Shown piece by piece: positions 56,801 to 64,000 of a DNA stretch of 64,000 nucleotides (position 1 is its first letter; every line of letters starts with the position of its first letter). The notes under the pieces were generated by a model. It was not told where the DNA came from, searched no databases, and saw only the letters and a list, made by a program, of their open reading frames with translations. The DNA comes from Stentor coeruleus (lineage: Eukaryota; Ciliophora; Heterotrichea; Heterotrichida; Stentoridae), in assembly GCA_001970955.1 (NCBI GenBank), contig MPUH01000001.1, positions 1 to 64,000 of the forward strand, written 5' to 3'. A program made the translations under genes and the position numbers.

Positions 56801-59800
56801 GAAAAAGACTTATAAATAATGTTGGGATATTAGATAAAGTAAGAGAAAGGGTATAGTATGGATTTTTTGAACTTTTGAATAAGATGTGGATAAGTAGTAT
56901 TGATATTGAAAGAAGATGTCCGAAAGATGTATTAAGAGAGATTCTATGAGTTTCAATTAGAAGTTTAAGAGAACAGACTGTAAAAAGAACTAAGGCAATA
57001 GTAAAAGAACTTTCTGAAAGGCTGATACTATAACCGTGGGTGGTTGTTGATGATCCGAGGGAGATATAAAAAATAAGGGATATGAGGAATCCGTGGAAAA
57101 TACCTTCAGCTATGCTAAGATAAACTTTGTGCGCTGATAGAATCTCACGATGTATACCCAAAGAGTACACCTGCGGGTACATCCTCATCTGGAATTCATC
57201 AATATCTTTATCAAAAATCCCTACAAATACCATCTGTAATATCGGAAACACAATCGAATACAAGACAATAAGTTCATCATCAATCAAGATCATCGCATTA
57301 AATTTTGTCATAACATTATATAAAACCAAAACTGTAGCCCAAACAAACCTAGAATACACACTATACACAACAATAGTCGATAAATTCACAGCACTCCAAT
57401 GCCCTTGATACATAATCAAATGTAAAAACTGATAAAAATGTTCAACTAATACATCAACAATATTCATCAAATTTGAATTTGGTTTATTTATACTAGCTCC
57501 AATACTTGATTCATGTAACATCCCTGCATCACATTGTCCATCTCCTATAGTTAAAACAACAGGTTTAAAGCGAAAATTATTCCTTAACAACTTGACAATA
57601 TTAGCTTTATGTTCAGCTTGTAAAGAATGAAAACATACACAATGAGCGGCAAAAAGTAAAGATATAAAAAGTTTTCGGGATTCTTCTGATGATAAACCAT
57701 ATTCTAAGCCTGATTTATCAACACTTAAGACAAAATATACAGAATTTGGGTTGAATCCTAGTTTTGTATGTTCTCCATCTTGTTTAGTCATTAAGGTTTG
57801 TATTTCTCTTGGAGAACCTGGTCCTGTAATTTTGTCAAGGTTTTTTTTTTCTTCTTGAACTACATACGAAGAGTTGTGGATTCCTATAAAAATAAGAGGC
57901 TCACTACGAATTCTACAATCCTGAGACTCATCTTCATTTTCTAAACTTTGAATAAAAGAGTTTGAGCTTTCTATTTTTCTTGAATGCTCATGTTGTATAT
58001 GTTCTTTAATTTGCTGTATCATAACTGAACATGCTTCACTTTCTGAAGTAAAATTAGTCAATCTAACAATTCTAACATTTTCTTCAAAAAGCCTTGAACT
58101 TACCCCAGCAGTAAGTGTATTTTCTTCATTATCCCCACTTGTGATCCAGGTTTTAACCCCAGCTTGTGTCAAAAACCCAAGGCAATCTCTAGTTTGATCA
58201 TCAATAACATCTTCAATACCAGCAATACCAAGATATTCACAATCTTTTTCAAGGTTTTCAAAAACCCCATCAATCCTACCATTACTATTTACAGGTGAAG
58301 ATATAGCGGTCTGATAAGCAAAATCAAATTCTTCAAGCTCAGGACCGAAAAGCTTTTTAAATCCCATAAGTACCGTGCGCATTCTTATTAGATTTCTTGA
58401 TAAAGTAAATTCTTCAATATTTGTTTTTTCTTCATATGATAATGAGAATAATTCAAGCATATCTTCTTTAGAACCTTTTATATAAAGATATCCACAGTCT
58501 TCTTTGACATCTCTAACAAGAATACGTGATTTTTTTAACTCGCTACTAAAATTTTGATACCCTAAAACCATGAACTCTAATTCTTTTCCATCATAATTTA
58601 ATGTACAAGATGAGGAACTATGAGTTAAAAGCTTCATTCCAAGCATAGCTGCGGTTTCAACAAGGACTTTATCATCAACTGATAAAGAAAAATACTCTTC
58701 ACCTTGACCTTTTGTTGTGGTATGATTACAAAGAGCCATACAGAGTAAGTAATGATAAGCAAGTATTGACCCTTTTTCTATATCTTTACGAAGATCTTTG
58801 AAATTATAACATTCTGATTCAAATCTATTAAGAGCTCGTGAAGTGTCTTTGATTTCAGCATGTTCTTCTTGGCTAGCTAAAGGGTTTTTCCAATAAACTT
58901 TTTCTCCAATGATGCAAACTTGAGCGCTAAGTTCATTTCTTGTAAGCGTCCCTGTTTTGTTTAAGATAAGATACTCGATATGACCAAGATCTTCAAGGTA
59001 TTCTGGGTTTTTTATTATACAGCCATATGAGGATATGCGTATTTTTAACGCTCTAGCAAGGCGGATTATTTGGATTACTGAGAAAAGTGAAATTGGGATA
59101 AGATCTTGGACTTGGTTTATAAAGCCTGAGAGGTAAAATAATGGATGGCTTTGGTTATGTGAAGTGTATAAAAAAATGCTTATGAGGAAATTGAGTAAAG
59201 TTAGTAGGAGCATAGATAAAATAAGCCAGAAATTCCAATATTCAAGTTTTTTCTCAGTCATCGAAACTTGTTTTTTCTTTTGTCGCACTGGGAAGCTGGA
59301 CTCTTTTCCAGTGTATAGAACATAGCCTAATATCCATGGGGTGTTACTTATAATAGTTCCTCTTATAATAAGATTTTCTCTATGGAGCTTCGTCGCTTTT
59401 GGGTATAGTCTAAGCTTCATTTTCCCTTCAAAGTCCTCACTTTTACAAGTGTTTTTGATGATAATATGCCCATTAAGCCTCTTCAAATTAGCTGAAGTTT
59501 CATCAAGGTCATTTCCCCCCAACACAGCCTGGGTATCTTTTACTGGCTTTTTAACCTGTAAATTTCTTTCACCTAATACTGAAAAAGCATCAGCAAAACA
59601 CTCTTTTTGCCTTCCAACACATAACAAAAGCATATCAGCAGGCACAGACTCATACTCAAGTATTAACAAAATATCCCCAACCAGTATCTGACAAGCTGGT
59701 TTTTCAATGAAAACCTGTCCATCCCATACAGAAAATTGCTTAGAATTCGTTTTAAAATCGCTTTTCCGTTGATGAAAATAGCTGATCATATCCTTAAACA

Positions 59801-60095
59801 AATTCACAATTAAAATTAGAAGCAAAGGGATTAGTCGGCTTAGTCTATGCCAAGTGTTTTCTTCAGGGTTTGCAAAGGTTATTATGACTATAAAGCCAAA
59901 CCAAAGATTTGAGGTTTTTTGGAATTGCTCGTATAAGCTTTTTGGTAGGATGTTTAGAAGGGTGAATCGTGAAGAGTTTATTATGTTTGATGGGTATTTG
60001 TCTGAGCCATTGCTATAGGACCCGAAAAGTTCGAGCTCACGCCAGTTTTCTTCAGATGTATCTTGTTTTGGTCCTTCTATATGAAAGTTTTCCAT
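53829..60095 (-). CDS. P4-ATPase-like / guanylyl cyclase fusion, 2088 aa
   Basis: This is a single uninterrupted frame. The N-terminal half has P4-ATPase (flippase) architecture, but the phosphorylation motif reads N379-KTGTLT instead of DKTGTLT, and the hinge GDGxND reads GDGQCD. Transport activity is therefore unlikely. The C-terminal half has two sets of membrane helices, each followed by a class III cyclase domain at about 1402-1590 and 1898-2050. Both contain metal-site motifs (FCDIMDF; YADIVGF) and GVNSGSVTAGVIG / GIHTGDVTAGITG. In the first, KIETVGKTYM keeps the Glu associated with guanine recognition. This architecture is known from guanylyl cyclases of ciliates and apicomplexans, so cGMP synthesis at the plasma or ciliary membrane is the expected role. 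Confidence 0.93.
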   Translation of the reverse strand: MENFHIEGPKQDTSEENWRELELFGSYSNGSDKYPSNIINSSRFTLLNILPKSLYEQFQKTSNLWFGFIVIITFANPEENTWHRLSRLIPLLLILIVNLFKDMISYFHQRKSDFKTNSKQFSVWDGQVFIEKPACQILVGDILLILEYESVPADMLLLCVGRQKECFADAFSVLGERNLQVKKPVKDTQAVLGGNDLDETSANLKRLNGHIIIKNTCKSEDFEGKMKLRLYPKATKLHRENLIIRGTIISNTPWILGYVLYTGKESSFPVRQKKKQVSMTEKKLEYWNFWLILSMLLLTLLNFLISIFLYTSHNQSHPLFYLSGFINQVQDLIPISLFSVIQIIRLARALKIRISSYGCIIKNPEYLEDLGHIEYLILNKTGTLTRNELSAQVCIIGEKVYWKNPLASQEEHAEIKDTSRALNRFESECYNFKDLRKDIEKGSILAYHYLLCMALCNHTTTKGQGEEYFSLSVDDKVLVETAAMLGMKLLTHSSSSCTLNYDGKELEFMVLGYQNFSSELKKSRILVRDVKEDCGYLYIKGSKEDMLELFSLSYEEKTNIEEFTLSRNLIRMRTVLMGFKKLFGPELEEFDFAYQTAISSPVNSNGRIDGVFENLEKDCEYLGIAGIEDVIDDQTRDCLGFLTQAGVKTWITSGDNEENTLTAGVSSRLFEENVRIVRLTNFTSESEACSVMIQQIKEHIQHEHSRKIESSNSFIQSLENEDESQDCRIRSEPLIFIGIHNSSYVVQEEKKNLDKITGPGSPREIQTLMTKQDGEHTKLGFNPNSVYFVLSVDKSGLEYGLSSEESRKLFISLLFAAHCVCFHSLQAEHKANIVKLLRNNFRFKPVVLTIGDGQCDAGMLHESSIGASINKPNSNLMNIVDVLVEHFYQFLHLIMYQGHWSAVNLSTIVVYSVYSRFVWATVLVLYNVMTKFNAMILIDDELIVLYSIVFPILQMVFVGIFDKDIDEFQMRMYPQVYSLGIHREILSAHKVYLSIAEGIFHGFLISLIFYISLGSSTTTHGYSISLSESSFTIALVLFTVCSLKLLIETHRISLNTSFGHLLSISILLIHILFKSSKNPYYTLSLTLSNIPTLFISLFLVPAFIFALQLASKSTKAIFWPDLLQYIKALNLREVSFELISRLASYKDELSRVYIKSNDWNGKKDKDSLDFSRSTLKFKSKQPENEFNQGKIIENLKTYRNFMVASCVMTGVIVICIICLEKQNYIGKSVVILPCFMILLVLMSGYSFVSYFKTNFRGFITCFYVFLLGFIVLASVLYEISLTEANSVLLLVFFIAFNSDWFAFLLVAICSFMITAANCIRYYAKEDYTEELTLLFMIYFFGLLVNTSSVGYSIDKTKRQEYILIRKVEIEVDKSKSVLSYLLPAFVRKRVKDGCRYLSEDQGTVSVLFCDIMDFEEIVASFTPVELTTFLDDVFGKFDQICQSVGITKIETVGKTYMACAGLKDSEEEMDPYFGTVTHARRAIELGLAIIRIVTNIHLRKNVTLSVKIGVNSGSVTAGVIGYHKPQFSLVGDTVNTASRMASTCPSANSLQISNSTYELLEDKRGLVFTQRQVEVKGKGTMNTWLVRLPVGLNENASFESPCMQFTNKITGSSVLAPTRAMSLYHRNTLIEASTTHERRLSALLTHLEISDFKQLFQRKDTELIDQVQWFSVSCMEKVKEKKFRLETLENNRPVITLAMIMIISCNICSIIIYVVSFALGRLECIYYIGKVFIETLCEISLLIGIRWYSKELWFAWSIEFVYLGFSIIEILIGLVEYRDLRLQFISYLNHIFLFSHCSELFFKHNFWSLIVITVLWVVCILVVFLEKAILLSIFSIIVTATLSFTVYTSERNLRINSTLKAAANKELDKTEKLIKQMMPPHVVQNLKEQSAITDKINQVTILYADIVGFTAWSSTRTPEEIVTMLSELFTMFDKNCVNHNVYKVHTIGDCYVAMGYTGQAARDILQECINVIGFAQQTLEIIQNVNNENEINLNMRIGIHTGDVTAGITGTNIVRYDIYGSDVMIANKIESCGIPGKIAVSEATKNIIEACKDKKFVFTPHVDFFVNAAKKKINTFLLDRYEVNDKIN

Positions 60096-60868
60096 TTTGA
60101 GATGTGATTATTGGGGTGGATTTGTAAATGGCAACAAATGTAAGGAAAATAAGTTGGAAGTTAGGCTTGAAGGTAATTTATATGAAGTAGTGAGATTTTT
60201 TTAATGGTAGGTGGGTGTTAGGATAAAATTTTCTTAGTGTTGAAATGGATTTTTATTGGGTTTTGAGATATTTGGTTGAGTTTTAATTATGAGATTTGAA
60301 GTTTTTTATTATAATTCGATATTATATTGATAATTCTATATAAAAATTGATTAAAGATGATATGAAAGTATATAGTAAGACATAGTGAAACATAAGGAAA
60401 TATAATGAAATGCAAGGAAATTAACGAGAATATTTATTTTTTAGATAATAACTATATAACTGTTATTCTAGCTTTCATTATCTATTTTACAAATATCGCT
60501 AAGTTTCTCTATATATTTATAACACTTCTTGTTTGATTTTAATATAAAAAATCCATAACCACATGGGCAAATTTGCAATCAACTACTTCTCTAAAGAAAT
60601 TTTCACAAAACTTCTTCCTTCTATATAAAAAAATTCGTTTCTTACTTATTGCCATACCTTTTTCTACTTATTTAGTCATATGAATTAGTTAACCTGACTA
60701 AAGCATTTAGGGCTAAAATTATAATAGTTTTTGAGTTATTCTATAAAAAATGTAATAAATTCCTATTTATAGAAAACAAAGTTTTTTTTTTTGGTTAAAA
60801 GGGCAAATATTAGCATATATAATATATATTGGTAAAATATGCATAAATATTATTTTTTCAGAATAATC
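60096..60868. other. Intergenic region
   Basis: G-rich and C-poor on the + strand at left (5' flank of the cyclase gene). Further right it is AT-rich and C-enriched near 60590-60700. Nothing recognised. Confidence 0.5.
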
Positions 60869-61564
60869 TTAATAATCACTAGAAAAAGTTTTCAGTTTAA
60901 TTGGGATTATCGGAAGCAACTGTTCTTCAAAACTTTTTGAGAAAAACCTTTTTTCTTTTTTGTTAAAAAATAAACTAGAATTTTTTATAGACCTGATAAC
61001 AAAGGGAGGTTTATTATCTAACCTTTTAATTGGCTTGGGAGATAGAGAAAGTTTAGGTGCTGGGAAATAGTTTTTCATTTTTGGTGATTGGCTTCGGCAT
61101 TGACAGTTTGTTTCGGAAAATTTGCACTTAAGGCAATAGTTCTTTGAAATACTTGTAAAATTTAATGAAATATCTTTATCTTGATAACTATTATTCGTTG
61201 GAGAATCAACAAACAATGTCGATTTCGGTCTAAACTTCGACTTAGAAACTTTAATCTCTGATATTTTACAATAAGCGTTAATCATAGCAATTTTCTTTAT
61301 GATTTCTTGACTAATATGGGCATTTGGAAAGCTGGAAATCTTATACCTACCATTGATCTGAGGGAGTTTAGCTTTAAAGTTAAGACTTTCAACACAAACT
61401 GTATCATAATTTTTTGACTTCTGTAAAGTATTATCAAACACTTTTGTAATATGTTTAATATAATCATTAGCACGTTCATAAGAAGCATATCTTGCTTCAA
61501 TAATATGATCTTTAGAGATCTGTATTTTAGAACTTGCAGGTGATAATTCTTTAAACGATTCCAT
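60869..61564 (-). CDS. Basic protein with short Cys cluster, 231 aa
   Basis: Intronless. The N-terminal 120 residues are Lys/Ser-rich and partly helical. A compact cluster, CLKCKFSETNCQC (CxxC-x6-CxC), around residue 150 could bind a zinc ion. The C-terminus is basic and Phe-rich (KKEKRFFSKSF). No named family. Confidence 0.7.
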   Translation of the reverse strand: MESFKELSPASSKIQISKDHIIEARYASYERANDYIKHITKVFDNTLQKSKNYDTVCVESLNFKAKLPQINGRYKISSFPNAHISQEIIKKIAMINAYCKISEIKVSKSKFRPKSTLFVDSPTNNSYQDKDISLNFTSISKNYCLKCKFSETNCQCRSQSPKMKNYFPAPKLSLSPKPIKRLDNKPPFVIRSIKNSSLFFNKKEKRFFSKSFEEQLLPIIPIKLKTFSSDY

Positions 61565-62076
61565 TTTTCTTAAATACTAAAGGATTTTCATGTTATTTGG
61601 CTTAAAGGATAGAGGGATATGTAAAAATTAATTTTGTATGTTTTTAATAGTCAGTGAAAAATATTCTTAGTATTTTTATTAAAGATAGCCTAGAGAAAGG
61701 GTGATTTGATAAGATAATTAGGTTTCTTTTTATTGTGAAAGAAAGACTTTTAGAGATTAATATTGATTTTTTTAACTTTGCTGATAGTTAGTTATAGAAA
61801 ATATTTTACTCAAACCGAAATTTTCATGATAAACCCAAAAAATAAATATCAATTTTATAAAACCATCAATGAAATACTCTTAAATTCACAATCAAACCAA
61901 TAATAATCATATTATCTATTTTTTTAATTTTTATCCCTCCCTACTACTTTTATCTATCCAAACCTCTCTTATATTCTATTTTCCCTACAATTTTTTTAAG
62001 ACTTTCCATTTCTGCAACCTAAAAAAAATCATTTTTGATAAAACTTTTTAATTACTACAAACTTAGCTAATAAATA
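61565..62076. promoter_or_regulatory. Divergent intergenic region, G/C skew switch
   Basis: 61861-62040 contains 40 C and 4 G on the + strand, just upstream of the + gene. The left part is G-enriched. No discrete element identified. Confidence 0.45.
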
Positions 62077-64000
62077 ATGTTATCTGTAGGACAGAAAATC
62101 TGCTTCTCATCTGGAGACATCGAAGTGACAAAACTACTGCACAAAAAGTCCACCTCACTCGAATATCTCTGTCAAAGCGACTCTTCTAAATACTTACTCC
62201 GCGTAATCCGCATGCCAACTCCTCAGCTTCAAGAATTATATTATCAAGAGTTTACAAATCAAAAACTCATCCCACCTGATCCTCATATAATAGCTTTCTA
62301 TGACCATAGCATCATAAAATCCCCAAACGAAATTGGTCTTTTCAAACTAGAATACGGGGAAAATGGGACCTTAAAAGACTTTCTAAAAAACCACGAACTG
62401 AATGAAGAGCAAATCTTGTATATTTTCAAAGACATCCTACTAGCTACGATTAAAATCAACGATAGTGGAATTGTCCATAGAGATATAAGCCCGGCTAATA
62501 TCTGGATTGACCAAAATTATAGCTTTAAACTAAGTAGTTTTGAAAGATCATTACGAGTTGATGATAATAGACAAACTAATCTTGCTATAAACATTCGTCG
62601 TATAAATCATCCAGCACTTCGCCCACCTGAATATTTAGAAGGTCCAGTACTTAACAAATTTGATATATGGGGATTAGGATGTTTACTTTATTATTTGATA
62701 TATAGAGAATATCCTATAAATAATGATAAAAAAAGGTGCGAGGCTTCCTCGCACTTAGAAAATTTACTGAATTTATGCTTAGAACCTAATCCTGATGATA
62801 GACCTTTACCAAGAATGTTATTGAATATGCTAGCTAATTATAAAATTCCTAGTTTTCCTTTAGAGTATAGGGAAACAAATGTTGAAGGGAAATGCATTAG
62901 ATATAGTGCAGAATCAAGTATTTTTGGGGTTTTGAATAGGATGCCAATAGAGCCTGATTTGTTTTTTTTACAACAAATTACGTTTGTGTCTTGGGGACAA
63001 ATTGACCAAATACCTAATTTGTTTAAAGTGGTAATGATGGCAGAACAGGGGTTTACTTTAATTGCTGTAAAGTCTTTGATTATTGTTCATAGATTGCTAT
63101 TATCAGGACCAAAAGAAATACTTTGTAAAGAGATGTTGGAGTGTTTGGAAAAAATATCAGCATTGTGGACTAATAAAGTTCCAAACCCCGAAGACACTGA
63201 ATCCTGTGAGTATTTTTCAGGGCTTATTCGCCAACTTACAAAAATCCTTATAGATAAAGTTAAATTTCATCTAAACACCAACACACTTGGAAACTGGAAA
63301 TGTCAAATCAAATTATCTGATATCCCTGAAACCATAAACTACTTAGGAAGAGTCATAAGAATTTGCGAAGGACTTTCAATGGGCAAAGACATTCTCCCAG
63401 CTGTAAACTCATTTCTCGCTATGCAACTTATAGAAGAATGTCAAAGGCTTATAAACTGTATATCTTCTATGGGAAAAGCACTTGAAGTTAAATCATATAC
63501 TGACCGACTTTCTATATTAAATTTTGAACCAACTCCTCCAAAATTAGATGCTTACAAGTCAATGAATGTCCCAAAAATAAACTCTACAAAAGATTTGAAA
63601 AATATAGTAAGTGCGACACCTAAGAAAAATGATGAAGATTTTAATGTTAGAGAAATGTCACCGAATAATGTGAATAGAATGGGTAAAACAGCTGATGGTT
63701 TTGGGTTAAAAAATAAAGATGAAAAGAAACCTTTGTTAGATGATGGAATGTTTGCTGATTTAATGGATTTGCAGGCTGTTGGGATAAAGTCACCTAAAGT
63801 TCAAATGAGAATGGAATCTGAAAATAAAAGAACTTTTTCACCAGCATATAAACAGCAACAAAAGACAGGTGAATCAACAAGACAAAATTTCCCTCAGATT
63901 CATATCCCGAACTCTTCTAATATGCCTAATCCTCTTCAAGCTCCTCTAATAAATCAAAGCCCTATAATCCAAAATGCTCCAAATATTCCTCCTATTAATA
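62077..64000 (+). CDS. NAK-type pseudokinase fused to ANTH-like domain (partial)
   Basis: The first 641 codons are open and the gene runs off the window. Residues about 15-260 follow the NAK (AAK1/GAK) kinase pattern: GIVHRDISPANIW, HPALRPPEYLEG, FDIWGLGCLLYYLIYREYPI and NLCLEPNPDDRP. Catalytic positions are lost, however. The ATP-binding Lys is Arg42 (YLLRVI) and DFG is SFE (154-156), while HRD (134-136) stays. Residues about 285-470 resemble the ANTH/AP180 fold: GFTLIAVKSLIIVHRLLLSG and GLIRQLTKILIDKVKFHL match the family's 'lkALiviHrlL..g' and 'Y...Yld.kl.fH' helices. A long Gln/Asn/Pro-rich tail follows, as in clathrin adaptors. It is likely an endocytic adaptor. Confidence 0.72.
   Translation, partial: MLSVGQKICFSSGDIEVTKLLHKKSTSLEYLCQSDSSKYLLRVIRMPTPQLQELYYQEFTNQKLIPPDPHIIAFYDHSIIKSPNEIGLFKLEYGENGTLKDFLKNHELNEEQILYIFKDILLATIKINDSGIVHRDISPANIWIDQNYSFKLSSFERSLRVDDNRQTNLAINIRRINHPALRPPEYLEGPVLNKFDIWGLGCLLYYLIYREYPINNDKKRCEASSHLENLLNLCLEPNPDDRPLPRMLLNMLANYKIPSFPLEYRETNVEGKCIRYSAESSIFGVLNRMPIEPDLFFLQQITFVSWGQIDQIPNLFKVVMMAEQGFTLIAVKSLIIVHRLLLSGPKEILCKEMLECLEKISALWTNKVPNPEDTESCEYFSGLIRQLTKILIDKVKFHLNTNTLGNWKCQIKLSDIPETINYLGRVIRICEGLSMGKDILPAVNSFLAMQLIEECQRLINCISSMGKALEVKSYTDRLSILNFEPTPPKLDAYKSMNVPKINSTKDLKNIVSATPKKNDEDFNVREMSPNNVNRMGKTADGFGLKNKDEKKPLLDDGMFADLMDLQAVGIKSPKVQMRMESENKRTFSPAYKQQQKTGESTRQNFPQIHIPNSSNMPNPLQAPLINQSPIIQNAPNIPPIN
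62736..62754. other. GC-rich perfect hairpin inside coding sequence
   Basis: GTGCGAGG, loop CTT, then CCTCGCAC: eight perfect pairs, six of them G-C. It is far richer in GC than the surrounding gene and encodes part of KKRCEASSHLE between two kinase subdomains, where NAK kinases are variable in length. Confidence 0.85.

Overview
The window reads as macronuclear DNA of a heterotrich ciliate, most likely Stentor or a close relative. The sequence is AT-rich. Eight introns can be placed with confidence; each is exactly 15 nt, GT...AG, with A at position 10, which is the tiny-intron type known from heterotrichs. The 32 complete genes end in TAA (21), TAG (7) and TGA (4), and conserved Trp positions use TGG. 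This is the standard code, which argues against Blepharisma (UGA = Trp) and Condylostoma (all stops reassigned). A P4-ATPase/guanylyl-cyclase fusion and a CDPK also point to an alveolate.

Layout. 0.7-13.5 kb: GAPDH, a 606-aa coiled-coil protein, an EF-hand protein, a double cyclic-nucleotide-binding protein, a small basic protein, a coiled-coil protein, a VPS9-domain Rab5-type exchange factor, a decayed coiled-coil gene (11.9-12.6 kb) and a small acidic protein. 14.9-20.2 kb: a major-facilitator transporter diverging from an unusual ARID-AlkB fusion. 21-31 kb: small coiled-coil proteins, a dihydroorotase/allantoinase-fold protein that has lost its metal ligands, and a 3-kb gene-poor stretch (21.7-24.8 kb). 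31-39 kb: proteasome chaperone PSMD9, a calmodulin-like protein, two related small basic proteins, a possible SIN1/Avo1-like TORC2 subunit and an R2R3-type MYB. 40-48 kb: coiled-coil proteins and an NDUFA9-like atypical SDR. 49-60 kb: a signalling block with a PP2C phosphatase, a coiled-coil protein, a Cys-rich membrane-anchored-type protein, a CDPK and the 2088-aa pseudo-flippase/guanylyl cyclase. 60.8-64 kb: a basic protein and the 5' part of a NAK-family pseudokinase fused to an ANTH-like domain, cut by the window end.

Between the genes I found relics. There is a broken PP2C-like gene at 41.6-41.9 kb, a possible second PP2C scrap at 48.3 kb, and an unidentified coding remnant at 34.6 kb. 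There is also a compositional pattern: in most larger intergenic regions the + strand is G-rich at the left end and C-rich at the right end, so the sense strand is C-rich upstream of genes and G-rich downstream.

No rRNA, tRNA, CRISPR, virus-like element or transposon was recognised. Functional links are loose, as expected in a ciliate, although Ca2+/cGMP signalling (CDPK, EF-hand proteins, cyclase, CNBD protein, PP2C) is well represented.
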